Assembly (NCBI RefSeq): GCF_004799405.1
Contig: NZ_SSMW01000121.1
Span: 35,678-99,677 of the forward strand
DNA length: 64,000 bases
DNA from: Bradyrhizobium sp.
GTDB taxonomy: Bacteria > Pseudomonadota > Alphaproteobacteria > Rhizobiales > Xanthobacteraceae
Reading direction: 5' to 3'
This document shows positions 18,652-26,653 of the stretch, piece after piece. Below the pieces are notes generated by a model that had not been told where the DNA came from, did no database searches, and worked only from the letters and a program-made list of their open reading frames with translations. Each line of letters starts with the position of its first letter. Positions within the stretch are counted from its first letter, which is position 1. The translations under genes were made by a program, and so were the position numbers.

Positions 18652-19638
18652 GTGGTGGCAGTTTCGATGCGTATCGGTACCCGCAAGAGCACGATGGCGA
18701 TTGCCCAGACCGAGGACATTGCGCGGCGCCTGTCGGTCGTTGCATCGGACCTTGAGGTCGAGATCGTCAGGTTCGAAACCGTGGGGGATACCGACCAGAC
18801 CGGCAAGCTGCTGATGCATGGCGGCAAGGGCGGCGCTTTCGTCGCTGAAATTCGCGCCGCGGTCAGGTCAGGCGAACTGCACGCCGCGATGCATTCGCTC
18901 AAGGACATGCCCGGCAATGAAGACACGCCGGGCCTTGTGATCGGCGCGACGCTGGTGCGCGCCCCGCCGGCCGATGCGCTGGTACTGCGCGCTGGAGTTT
19001 CAATCGAGGATATCGGGCGCTCGGGGGGCAAGGGCTTCAAGATCGGCACCAATGCCGTGCGGCGTGCAGCCTACCTGCGGCGGCTGTTTCCGGAAGTGGA
19101 GGTTATTCACTTTCGTGGCGCCGCCGACACCAGGGTTCGGAAGCTCGATTCCGGCGAGAGGCAGCGCTTGCCCGGCGGCGGCGAGGCCGGTCCGGCCGAT
19201 GGATTGATCATGGCGCGCTCCGGGTTGGAACGCATCGGCCTCGCCCATCGCATCGCTTATGATTTTTCAACCCGGGAGATGCTGCCGGCGGCAGGGCAGG
19301 GCATCGTCGCGGTGGAATGCGCCGCCGGCGATTGGCAGACGCGAAGCTATCTTTCCCTGATAGACGACCCCGCCGCGCATGCAAGCTGCGACGCCGAGCG
19401 CGAGGTATTATGGGTGCTCAACGGCCACTGCAATTCGCCGATTGCAGCCTATTCCACCATCGACGGCCCGCAAATGACGCTGACCGCGTCGTTGCTGGAT
19501 GAGACCGGGCAGCAGTTCATCGAAGTGACGCACAGCGGTCCGGCCGAACGCCCGAGGGAGTTGGGTCGTGCGGTCGGGCTTGAACTGCTGGACAAGGGTG
19601 CCGCCGAAATCATCGCGCGTACGCGACTCGAGCCTTGA
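18652..19638 (+). CDS. hemC: Hydroxymethylbilane synthase (porphobilinogen deaminase), divergent form
   Basis: Tetrapyrrole-pathway enzyme that polymerises four porphobilinogens. It has 328 residues from the GTG at 18652, which follows GGAG, or 323 from the ATG at 18667. The catalytic Asp is in 'AMHSLKDMPG' and the dipyrromethane-anchoring Cys in 'NGHCNSPIAAYS'; Arg-rich 'GTNAVRRAAYLRRL' also fits. The sequence departs from typical HemC in several places: it starts 'RIGTRKSTMAIAQ' and not 'GTRGSPLALAQ', and reads 'AAGQGIVAVE' for 'GQGALGIE'. It may therefore be a second, specialised copy. No other heme gene is close. Confidence 0.8.
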   Translation: MVAVSMRIGTRKSTMAIAQTEDIARRLSVVASDLEVEIVRFETVGDTDQTGKLLMHGGKGGAFVAEIRAAVRSGELHAAMHSLKDMPGNEDTPGLVIGATLVRAPPADALVLRAGVSIEDIGRSGGKGFKIGTNAVRRAAYLRRLFPEVEVIHFRGAADTRVRKLDSGERQRLPGGGEAGPADGLIMARSGLERIGLAHRIAYDFSTREMLPAAGQGIVAVECAAGDWQTRSYLSLIDDPAAHASCDAEREVLWVLNGHCNSPIAAYSTIDGPQMTLTASLLDETGQQFIEVTHSGPAERPRELGRAVGLELLDKGAAEIIARTRLEP

Positions 19639-19667
19639 AGTCAGCGCACTCTAAGTCAGCGCACCCT
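19638..19667. repeat. Tandem 15-bp repeat after hemC
   Basis: Two adjacent copies of AAGTCAGCGCACYCT (19638-19652 and 19653-19667) differ at one base. The first overlaps the last base of the hemC stop codon. This looks like a recent local duplication. The remaining 120 bp up to 19789 hold nothing I can identify. Confidence 0.6.
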
Positions 19668-19789
19668 GAGTGTGGCGAACCGGGTTCTCTTCATGGGCGG
19701 CGGCCGGATCGTCGAGACCGCTGAGACGGCGAGGTGCCCCCGGTCGAAGCGCGCCAGGACCTTTCCGGCGCCGACACTCCAAGATGCGG

Positions 19790-20203
19790 CTAGCAGGCGC
19801 GGGTTCGCGCAATTGCGCCGGCAATGATTTGCAGCGTGACGCCGAGCAGCCAAAAGGCTCCAATCACCATCGTCCAGAGCAAGGCAGGATCGCCGTCGAC
19901 GACGATGATAAAGACCGAAATGAAAGCGGCGATCGTGGCAAGGAACGTCCCGATCGCGCTGAAAAGTTCGGCGGGATCCGTCCTTCCGGCGAGGGCGGCG
20001 TGCGGAGGAATATCGATCCCGAGGTAAAACCCGACGGCGCCATAGATCGTCATGGCGAAGATCGCGGCGAGCGAGGTTAATATTTCAATGCCGGTTCGGC
20101 CCAAGTGCGCCGCAACAAACAGCCCGCAAGACGCGCCGGCCATGGCAAGGCCAACCCGCTCCAGGATATGAGCAAATCGGCTAGTGCGGGAACGAATGCC
20201 CAT
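19790..20203 (-). CDS. Small integral membrane protein, unknown function
   Basis: Protein of 137 residues with four hydrophobic stretches at about residues 17-32, 39-60, 82-102 and 107-130, and a basic N-terminus (MGIRSRTSRF). This fits a four-helix inner-membrane protein. There is no clear ribosome site at 20203, and an internal ATG (MAGASCG) is an alternative start. It is convergent with hemC and divergent from the hydrolase. No family is recognised. Confidence 0.6.
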   Translation of the reverse strand: MGIRSRTSRFAHILERVGLAMAGASCGLFVAAHLGRTGIEILTSLAAIFAMTIYGAVGFYLGIDIPPHAALAGRTDPAELFSAIGTFLATIAAFISVFIIVVDGDPALLWTMVIGAFWLLGVTLQIIAGAIARTRAC

Positions 20204-20314
20204 GGTTCAGTGTTTTCGTCTAGTGTTTTCCAACGGGCCGGCGATTGTCAGGGCTGGTTCGTTAACCGCTGCCAAGCCGGGAGGTTCCTCGCAGGCATTT
20301 TTTCAGGTGACAGA

Positions 20315-21166
20315 ATGAAGCGCGGATGGCTCATAGCGGTATGCGTTTTGGTGGTTGTTGCCATCGGCGGCTATTTCGCGTTCAGCAAATTCGCCATCAG
20401 GCACGAGACGCTCAACCTGGTGGATACCGCCCGCAACCGTCCCGTTGACGTCGATATTGCAGTGCGGTGGGACAACGAGTTGAAGGCCGATGCGGGATAT
20501 ATAACCATGCCTGTGGCGATTATCAGCCACGGCAACACCGTCAAGTACACAGAATATTCCTTTCTCGCAAACGTGCTGGCGGCGCGGGGTTATTTCGTCG
20601 CCAGCATCCAGCACGATCTGCCGACCGATGCGCCGCTGATGACCGTGAAAGGATCGCCCTATGTCGGCCGGCTTCCGGTCTATCAGCGCGGCGAGCAGAA
20701 CATCCTGTTCGCGATCGATCAGTTGAAGAAGATCCAGCCCCACGCCGACTATGACCATCTGACGTTGGTCGGCCATTCCAACGGCGGCGATATCTCGATG
20801 TTCTTTGCCAAGGAACATCCTGACATGGTGCAGCGGGTCGTCACCCTCGACAATCTGAGGGTGCCGTTCGTGATGCATGGGCCCAAGATCCTGTCGTTCC
20901 GTTCCAATGACTGGAAGCCCGATCCCGGCGTGGTCCCCGACAAGGCCGCATCGAAGGCGGCCGGTATCGAAGTGGTCCAGACCGACGCGCAGCACGTCCA
21001 GATGAGCGACCGCGGCCCCGACAGCGTCAAGGAGAAAATCCAGGCGACCCTCGATAAATTCCTGGGGCAGAATAACGCCAGTGAGTTGCGTCCCTCCGAC
21101 GCCCCGCCGGTGGTGTTGGACCCGAGCAGCGGCTACGGCAGCCACAGCGATCCCAACATCGATTAA
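20315..21166 (+). CDS. Membrane-anchored or exported alpha/beta hydrolase
   Basis: Predicted alpha/beta-hydrolase of 283 residues. An N-terminal signal or anchor helix covers about residues 5-22 after MKRGW. The nucleophile elbow is GHSNGG, with Ser as nucleophile, within 'LTLVGHSNGGDISMF'. A later His in 'DAQHVQMSD' is a candidate for the triad. The start at 20315 has the ribosome site AGGTGA; the frame is open further upstream but without protein-like character. The C-terminus is Pro/Ser-rich. It probably works in the periplasm as an esterase-like enzyme. The substrate is unknown. Confidence 0.78.
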   Translation: MKRGWLIAVCVLVVVAIGGYFAFSKFAIRHETLNLVDTARNRPVDVDIAVRWDNELKADAGYITMPVAIISHGNTVKYTEYSFLANVLAARGYFVASIQHDLPTDAPLMTVKGSPYVGRLPVYQRGEQNILFAIDQLKKIQPHADYDHLTLVGHSNGGDISMFFAKEHPDMVQRVVTLDNLRVPFVMHGPKILSFRSNDWKPDPGVVPDKAASKAAGIEVVQTDAQHVQMSDRGPDSVKEKIQATLDKFLGQNNASELRPSDAPPVVLDPSSGYGSHSDPNID

Positions 21167-21258
21167 TCGTGGGCGCTTGCTGCCGGCGAGTGCAGCAATC
21201 TGAATTGGCGCGCCATAGAAATCCTTATAGTCTGTTTTTTCGAGATGCAGGAGTTCTG

Positions 21259-21438
21259 ATGGACGAACCCGATCAAGGCGGCAACCGGCACACCGCACTT
21301 GCGGGGCTTGCCATCGCGGTCGTCCTGCTGGTCGTCGGAGTATGGCTGGCCCATGAACTGACCGCGGCGAGCAAAATGCAGGATTGCCTGATGTCGGGAC
21401 GGACCAACTGCAACACCATCGAAACGCCGGCGCAGTGA
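21259..21438 (+). CDS. Small conserved-type membrane protein
   Basis: Protein of 59 residues with one transmembrane helix (about 14-34, 'GLAIAVVLLVVGVWLAHEL') followed by a short C-terminal part with two Cys (MQDCLMSGRTNCNTIE) that could form a disulfide outside the membrane. The start at 21259 is set by AGGAG 7 bp upstream. Proteins of this layout are, from memory, common next to GST or hydrolase genes in Bradyrhizobium. The function is unknown. Confidence 0.65.
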   Translation: MDEPDQGGNRHTALAGLAIAVVLLVVGVWLAHELTAASKMQDCLMSGRTNCNTIETPAQ

Positions 21439-21490
21439 AGGGTCGTCCGATCGGCATTCGCGGCGCGGGTCACGGCAAGGGGGACTTCCG

Positions 21491-22150
21491 ATGAGTATAA
21501 CGGTTTATGGATTTTGGCGGTCGATCGCATCATTCCGCGTAAGGGTAGCGCTCAGGCTCAAGGGATTGCCATTCGAGGAAATCCCCATCGACATTCTCTC
21601 CGGCGAACAATTCGAGCCTGGCTACAAGGCCGTCAATGCCGAACGCGTGGTGCCGACGTTCATTCATGATGGCCATTCGATCTTTCAGTCGCTGGCGATC
21701 ATCGAATATCTCGACGACATCCAGCCCACGCCGAAGCTGATACCCGGCGACATCAAAGAGCGGGCCTATGCGCGCTCGCTGGCGCTGACGACGATCGCCG
21801 ACGTGCATCCGCTGACGGTACCGCGCGTCCGCAATCATCTCGCCACGACCTTCGGCGCCGATGCCGGGGCGATCGAGGAGTGGGGCAAGCACTGGACTGT
21901 CGAAGGGCTCGCGACCTACGAGCGGTTGCTCGCGCAGCGCGCTCCGGCGCCATTCGCTCTCGGCGCCGAGCCGGGCCTTGCGGACATCTGCATCGCCGGC
22001 CAGGTGGTGGGCGCGCATTACCTCAAGCTTGAACTCGGCGCCTATCCCGTGGTTTCGCGTCTGGCCGAGCGTTGCTTCGCAATGCCGGCTTTCGCGACCT
22101 CGCATCCGTTCGAGCAGCCGGAATACAAGACAGCGAACCGGTTGGTTTGA
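21491..22150 (+). CDS. maiA: Maleylacetoacetate isomerase / zeta-class glutathione S-transferase
   Basis: Cytoplasmic glutathione-dependent cis-trans isomerase of the tyrosine or gentisate degradation route, 219 residues. The N-terminal thioredoxin-fold half has the zeta-class region 'RSIASFRVRVALRLKG' and 'QSLAIIEYLDD' (glutathione site). The C-terminal half is helical with 'ALGAEPGLADICI'. The ribosome site AAGGGGGA precedes the ATG. No fumarylacetoacetase is adjacent, so pathway membership is not shown by context. A general GST role is the alternative. Confidence 0.8.
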   Translation: MSITVYGFWRSIASFRVRVALRLKGLPFEEIPIDILSGEQFEPGYKAVNAERVVPTFIHDGHSIFQSLAIIEYLDDIQPTPKLIPGDIKERAYARSLALTTIADVHPLTVPRVRNHLATTFGADAGAIEEWGKHWTVEGLATYERLLAQRAPAPFALGAEPGLADICIAGQVVGAHYLKLELGAYPVVSRLAERCFAMPAFATSHPFEQPEYKTANRLV

Positions 22151-22160
22151 GTCTTTCAGC

Positions 22161-22202
22161 GTCGTCCCTGCACTCTCAATGTCGTCCCTGCGTTCGCAGG
22201 AC
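22161..22202. repeat. Short repeat and hairpin between convergent genes, possible bidirectional terminator
   Basis: Two copies of GTCGTCCCTGC (from 22161 and 22181) lie between the convergent maiA and nickel permease stops. The second copy forms a small hairpin, GTCC-TGCG/CGCA-GGAC, at 22184-22202 with one bulged C. The same hairpin type recurs as a dispersed repeat in Bradyrhizobium intergenic DNA (from memory). It may stop transcription from both sides, although no T-tract is present. Confidence 0.35.
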
Positions 22203-22205
22203 AAA

Positions 22206-23303
22206 TTACGGCTGCACGGCCTGGGTGCCGTCGTAGCCATTGGCCCGGTACACCACGGCAGAAATAATCCAGCTCGCGATAAAAATGCCGACAACGGCGA
22301 AGCCGAAATTCGCAAGGTTGTCGTTGAGGCCGGCAATCAAGCCCCAGAACCCGCCTGCGAGCCCAAGCTTGCCGGCGATCAGGCCGAGAACTTCCACGCC
22401 GCCAATGAACAGAGCTACCGCAACCGACGCGGCTGTGATCGTGAGGTTGTACCAGAGCTTTCGGACCGGATTCACGAAGGCCCAGCCGTAAGCCCCGGTC
22501 ATCAACGCGCTGTCGGTGGTGTCCATCAGCGACATGCCGGCGGTGAACAGGGCAGGGAAGACCAGGATGCTCCAGAATGAAATGCCCTGCGCGGCCTGGG
22601 TGGCCGAGATGCCGAGCAAGCCGATCTCTGTCGCGGTATCGAAGCCGAGGCCGAAAAGAAAACCGATCGGGTACATGTGCCAGGATCGCGATACCGCGCG
22701 AAACACGGAACGGAAGATTTGCGCCAGCAGGCCTCGCCCGGCCAAAAGTACATCGAGGTCTTCATCGACGATCCGCTCGCCGCGGCGGGCGCGAACGAAA
22801 ACCGACCATATGCTTCTCAGGATGAAGAGATTGGCGATGCCGATGACCAGCAAAAACACCGCGGATGAAGCCGTTCCGATCGCGCCGCCGACCACATGAA
22901 ATGCTTCAAGCCTGCTCTGCATGGCCACCGTCGCAACGGCGATGGCAATGGAGGCGAGAACGACGATGGTGGAATGTCCGAGCGAAAAGAAGAAGCCTGC
23001 CGAGTAGGGTGACTTTCCGTCCTGAATGAGCTTGCGAACGACGTTGTCGATGGCCGCGATATGGTCGGCATCGAAGGCGTGCCGAAGCCCGAACATGTAG
23101 GCCAGCAGGGCCGTCCCGAGTAACGCCGGCGCGTCCGCAAAAGCAATCAATGCCCAAACCCAGGCCGCGATGTTCGCCGCCACCAGCAAGCCATAGGTTA
23201 TCGCAACCTTGGTCGCGATACGGGATGGCCGATCGTCGAATGGATTTGGCAGCACGCGTATAGCCTTTTCAATCCCGTTGGCAGCGCCGGCGTTTCTTTC
23301 CAT
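22206..23303 (-). CDS. Nickel/cobalt transporter, NiCoT (HoxN/NixA) family
   Basis: Inner-membrane secondary transporter for Ni2+ or Co2+, 365 residues with about eight helices. The family signature is clear: 'RHAFDADHIAAIDN' in the second helix (metal-selecting His/Asp residues), 'LGHSTIVV' and 'GFDTATEI'. It would supply nickel for urease or hydrogenase, or cobalt for B12. No such enzyme genes are in the window. The promoter lies in the 83-bp gap to the divergent FmdE-like gene, which contains a short palindrome. Confidence 0.92.
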   Translation of the reverse strand: MERNAGAANGIEKAIRVLPNPFDDRPSRIATKVAITYGLLVAANIAAWVWALIAFADAPALLGTALLAYMFGLRHAFDADHIAAIDNVVRKLIQDGKSPYSAGFFFSLGHSTIVVLASIAIAVATVAMQSRLEAFHVVGGAIGTASSAVFLLVIGIANLFILRSIWSVFVRARRGERIVDEDLDVLLAGRGLLAQIFRSVFRAVSRSWHMYPIGFLFGLGFDTATEIGLLGISATQAAQGISFWSILVFPALFTAGMSLMDTTDSALMTGAYGWAFVNPVRKLWYNLTITAASVAVALFIGGVEVLGLIAGKLGLAGGFWGLIAGLNDNLANFGFAVVGIFIASWIISAVVYRANGYDGTQAVQP

Positions 23304-23314
23304 CGGCCGGGATT

Positions 23315-23333
23315 GTTACTACGCTGCCGTAAC
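23315..23333. promoter_or_regulatory. Palindrome upstream of the nickel/cobalt permease, possible metal-regulator site
   Basis: GTTAC and GTAAC are separated by 9 bp, 12 bp upstream of the NiCoT start and 54 bp upstream of the divergent gene. NikR-type repressors bind palindromic half-sites near nickel permease genes, but this one is short and does not match the E. coli NikR consensus. Confidence 0.25.
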
Positions 23334-23386
23334 GCACAGGGATGACCATCAATCCCGTCCACAAGATGTGATTTTAGGCCTGCCCG

Positions 23387-23873
23387 ATGAAAAAATATAT
23401 CGCTTTTGCCCTCCTTGTCCTGGTGGCATCCCCGGCGCTGGCCGAGACGCCCGACGAATGGATTACGCTCGGCGCCCGGGTCCATGGCGCTTTCGGCGCC
23501 TTCATCCCGCTCGGCATCAAGATCGGGCTGGACGCCACCGCACGGCTGAAGTCGCAGCCGCGCGAGCTTGCGGTCACCTATTACGACAGCGACAAGTCAC
23601 CCTGTGCGTGCTTCGCCGATGGCATTGCGATTGCCACCTATGCGTCTGTCGGCCAGCGCAGTCTGACCATCGCGCCGGAGAAAGCCCCGGACGGCGCTTT
23701 GGCGGTCATCGTCATTCGTCCACGCACGGGCGGGCGGGCCGGGTTTCAAATACACGATCCCGACGGCCGATTTGGCCAGGCTCGGGCCCATGAACAAGGA
23801 TCTCGACCCGCGTGGACGCTGGGATGCCGTCATGAAGGAGGACGGGCTGTTCACCGTCGAGCCGGCGCCATAA
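23387..23873 (+). pseudogene. FmdE-like domain protein with signal peptide, one frameshift
   Basis: The first frame gives a signal peptide (about 1-19, ending PALAE) and a domain like that of formylmethanofuran dehydrogenase subunit E: 'DEWITLGARVHGAFGAF', then 'SPCACFADGIAIAT'. Around 23735-23747, in a G-rich run, the frame is lost. From 23745 the +1 frame continues with a typical C-terminus (FKYTIP, then DLDPRGRWDAVM) up to the TAA at 23871-23873. Removing one G restores a 161-residue protein. Either the gene is broken or one base was added in sequencing. Without the repair, the first frame runs on as meaningless sequence through the antisense strand of the next gene. The role is probably a periplasmic cofactor or metal-binding protein; this is uncertain. 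Confidence 0.65.
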
Positions 23874-23878
23874 GGAGT

Positions 23879-24952
23879 CTAGACATCGAGGCCCAGCACC
23901 CTGGCCGCGTTGCCGCCGGCGATCTGGGCCAGCGTCGCTTCGTCCATCCCCTGCACGCCCGCGATATGCCCGATCGGATTATATTCGGCCATGTCGAACG
24001 GGTAGTCGGTGCCCATCACGATACGGTCGGGGCCGAACACGTCGATCAGATAAGCGAGCTGGTGATAGGTGAATACCACCGTGTCGAGATAGACCTGCCG
24101 CAGGTAGGTCGTCGGCGGCAGCGGCAGCTCGCCGTGGGAATCGCGCCGCGCGCCCCAGGCGTGATCTATCCGCCCGGAATAGCCGGGCAGATAGCCGCCG
24201 CCGTGCACCGCCATCAATTTCAAATCGGGAAAGCGCGCCAGCGTTCCCGAAAAGATCAGGTTGTGCAACGCCAGCGTCGTCTCCAGCGGATTGCCAAGCA
24301 CGTTGTTGAAATAGAAGTGGGTCAGGCGCTCGCCATGGGTGAAGCCGTTCGGATGCATCATGATGAAGGCGCCGAGTTGCTCGGCCCGGGCAAAGAACGG
24401 CCTGAATTTCGGATCGGACAATTCCTGGCCGGCGACGTTAGTCAGGATCTCGACACCCTTCAGTTTCAGGGTGTTCATGACATAGTCGAGTTCGCGGACG
24501 GCGAGCTCCGGCTCCTGCAGGGTAACGACGCCGAGCCCGACGAAACGGTCGGGCTTGCGCGAACAAAACTCCACCACGCCGTCATTGGCGAGGCGATGGG
24601 CGGTCTCCGCGATCCCGGGGTCGATCGAGTAGTAACACTGGCCCGGCGCGGGAGCGACGACCTGAATGTCGATGCCCATGCTGTCGAGGTGGGTCAAGCG
24701 CTTGTCGATCGTGGTCATGACCTCGGCGACGTCCTTCTCCTGTTGCGCATTGATCTCCTTGCTGGCGGCATCGGCAAAATGCGCCAGCGGAATCCGCCTG
24801 ATGTCGATATGCGGCTGCGCCAGCTTGGCCGCCTGCGGGACGACGATGTGGGCGTGAATGTCGATCGTGGGCGATGACGGGCGGCGGGCGAGGCCGTCGG
24901 CGTCATGGATGCGGGCGGCGGTGCGGCCATAGCGGTTCTTGGCGTCGATCAT
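23879..24952 (-). CDS. Amidohydrolase-2 family (ACMSD / gamma-resorcylate decarboxylase-like)
   Basis: Metal-dependent hydrolase or decarboxylase of 357 residues. The TIM-barrel metal ligands are visible: His33 and His35 in IDIHAH, a His in 'IMMHPNG', a His in 'AVHGGG' and an Asp in 'MGTDYPF'. These match the aminocarboxymuconate-semialdehyde decarboxylase branch, which decarboxylates aromatic ring-cleavage products or hydroxybenzoates. It is the promoter-distal gene of the minus-strand liv/HIBADH operon and fits aromatic catabolism with the divergent flavin monooxygenase. The N-terminal 28 residues may not be part of the fold. Confidence 0.85.
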   Translation of the reverse strand: MIDAKNRYGRTAARIHDADGLARRPSSPTIDIHAHIVVPQAAKLAQPHIDIRRIPLAHFADAASKEINAQQEKDVAEVMTTIDKRLTHLDSMGIDIQVVAPAPGQCYYSIDPGIAETAHRLANDGVVEFCSRKPDRFVGLGVVTLQEPELAVRELDYVMNTLKLKGVEILTNVAGQELSDPKFRPFFARAEQLGAFIMMHPNGFTHGERLTHFYFNNVLGNPLETTLALHNLIFSGTLARFPDLKLMAVHGGGYLPGYSGRIDHAWGARRDSHGELPLPPTTYLRQVYLDTVVFTYHQLAYLIDVFGPDRIVMGTDYPFDMAEYNPIGHIAGVQGMDEATLAQIAGGNAARVLGLDV

Positions 24953-25002
24953 GGAATTACCCTGCTGTTGAGGTGGCTATTCGGGACATGCGTTTCGGTG
25001 GT

Positions 25003-25890
25003 TCAGGATTTGGGCCGCTGACCCCAGCGGGTTGAAACCGCGGTTGCATCGGCATCGCCGAGGCCGGCCGCTTCGGCTTCCTCATAGCAGGCCAGCGCGC
25101 TCGCGGTGACCGGAAGCTCGGCGTCGATCGAAGCCGCGAATTGAACCGCGCATGCGAGATCCTTTTTCGCGGCATTGAGGCCGAATGCGGTTTCCCCCAA
25201 CGGTGCGCCGCCCAGCACCCTGGCGATTACCGGGCCGCGTCCTTTCATGGCGGTCGGTGCGCCCGACGTGTCGGTCAGGATATCGATCAACCGCTCGGCT
25301 GGAAGATTGAGCGGCTTGCAGATGGTCAAGGCCTCGCCAAGCGCCTGCCAGTAGACCAGCAGCGGCAGGTTGACCGCGAGTTTCATCGTCGAGCCCGAGC
25401 CGAGGTCGCCGACATGTTCGATGCGGCGGCATAGCTGCTGCAGGATCGGCATCGCCCTCGCCACATCGGCCTCGCTACCGCCGACCAGGCCAAGCAGCTT
25501 GCCTTCCTTCGCCGGAGCGACGCTTCCGCCCACCGGGCATTCGACGAAGGCTGCGCCTTCCCGCAGCGCGGCGGTACCCGCCGATTTCATGGTGTCCGGG
25601 CGCACCGTGCTCATGTCGATCACGAGCTTGCCGGCGAGTTTCGCTTTGAGGATGCCGTTCGGTGCGCGGTAGACCGCCTCGGTTGCGGCATCGTTGAGCA
25701 GCATCACGACGGTGACTTCGCAACCCTCCACAAGCTCGGCGGGGGACGCGAACAGCTTTGCGCCGGCGTCGACAAGGGGTTTGGTTTTTGCCGGATTGCG
25801 ATTCCAGACGCCGACGTCATGGCCGACCGACATCAACCGCTGTGCAATCGCTGATCCCATTCGTCCGGTTCCGCATACGCCGATCTTCAT
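25003..25890 (-). CDS. NAD(P)-dependent beta-hydroxyacid dehydrogenase, HIBADH family
   Basis: Cytoplasmic dehydrogenase of 295 residues. The Rossmann motif is GVCGTGRMG at residues 4-12, then 'ECPVGGSVAPAKEG' (substrate loop) and the catalytic Lys in 'GSTMKLAVN'. The family oxidises 3-hydroxyisobutyrate, tartronate semialdehyde, 4-hydroxybutyrate and similar acids. It lies between the amidohydrolase and livF, all on the minus strand with short gaps. Two more family members are at 30.7 and 59.5 kb, each next to transporter genes. Confidence 0.87.
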   Translation of the reverse strand: MKIGVCGTGRMGSAIAQRLMSVGHDVGVWNRNPAKTKPLVDAGAKLFASPAELVEGCEVTVVMLLNDAATEAVYRAPNGILKAKLAGKLVIDMSTVRPDTMKSAGTAALREGAAFVECPVGGSVAPAKEGKLLGLVGGSEADVARAMPILQQLCRRIEHVGDLGSGSTMKLAVNLPLLVYWQALGEALTICKPLNLPAERLIDILTDTSGAPTAMKGRGPVIARVLGGAPLGETAFGLNAAKKDLACAVQFAASIDAELPVTASALACYEEAEAAGLGDADATAVSTRWGQRPKS

Positions 25891-25927
25891 GTGACAACCT
25901 CAATTCAAGGGGTGGATGGATAGATGT

Positions 25928-26653
25928 TTAGTGGGCATGGAAGACGCCGAGATTCTGCTCGACCAATTGCTCGTTGTTCAAGACCTCAGCGGCGCTGCCG
26001 GCGAACACGCAGCGGCCGGTATTGAGAATGACCGCCTGATCGGCGACATCAAGCGCCAACTGGATGTTTTGTTCGACCAGAACGATGGATTGTCCTTCTT
26101 GCTTCAAGCGCCTGATGGCGCGGCCGACCTCGGCCACGATCAGGGGTGCAAGTCCTTCGGACGGTTCGTCAAGCAGCAGCACCCGCGGGTTGCCCATCAG
26201 GGCGCGGCCGATGGCGAGCATCTGCTGTTCGCCGCCGGACAGCGTCCCCGCAAATTGTGCATGGCGTTCGCGCAAGGGCGGAAACATTTCGTAGATCCGG
26301 TTTACCGTCCATGGGTTGGCGGCCGTGCTTTCGCGCTGACGCGCCACGGTAAGGTTTTCCCGCACTGTGAGCGAAGGAAAGATCCGGCGTCCCTGCGGCA
26401 CCAAACCAATTCCGAGGCGCGAGATGCGTTCGGGGCTGAGCCCTCCGATCGGCTCGCCGAACAGCCTGATGTCGCCATCCCTGGGTTTTAGAAAGCCGAT
26501 GATGGTCGAGATGCAGGTGGTCTTGCCGGCGCCGTTGCGCCCCAACAGCGCCAGCACCGCGCCCGGCTGCAATGAAAAGCTGACGCCGTGCAGGATATGG
26601 CTGTCGCCATAGAATGCGTGCACGTTGGCCAGGCTGAGTGCGTCAGACGCCAA
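25928..26653 (-). CDS. livF: Branched-chain amino-acid-type ABC transporter ATPase LivF
   Basis: ATPase of 241 residues with Walker A GRNGAGKTT, signature LSGGEQQM and Walker B LLLDEPSEGLAP. The short LivF form ends in '...NEQLVEQNLGVFHAH'. Its start overlaps livG by 11 bp. With livG, livM, livH and livK it makes a full high-affinity importer. In catabolic clusters such importers often take up aromatic acids and not branched-chain amino acids. Confidence 0.92.
   Translation of the reverse strand: MASDALSLANVHAFYGDSHILHGVSFSLQPGAVLALLGRNGAGKTTCISTIIGFLKPRDGDIRLFGEPIGGLSPERISRLGIGLVPQGRRIFPSLTVRENLTVARQRESTAANPWTVNRIYEMFPPLRERHAQFAGTLSGGEQQMLAIGRALMGNPRVLLLDEPSEGLAPLIVAEVGRAIRRLKQEGQSIVLVEQNIQLALDVADQAVILNTGRCVFAGSAAEVLNNEQLVEQNLGVFHAH

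Noticed and set aside
19638..19667. CRISPR-like repeats
   Set aside because: Only two adjacent copies without spacers and with no cas genes; a simple tandem duplication.
20208..20230. Direct repeat AGTGTTTTC twice before the alpha/beta hydrolase
   Set aside because: Nine-base repeats 13 bp apart in a T-rich region can easily arise by chance, and nothing else supports a site.
20105..20314. Longer N-terminus for the alpha/beta hydrolase
   Set aside because: The frame is open, but the extension overlaps the start of the opposite membrane protein gene, and the ATG at 20315 has a good ribosome site followed by a signal peptide.
23304..23386. Cobalamin or NiCo riboswitch upstream of the nickel/cobalt permease
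   Set aside because: The 83-bp gap is too short and contains no B12-box-like or NiCo-type conserved segment.
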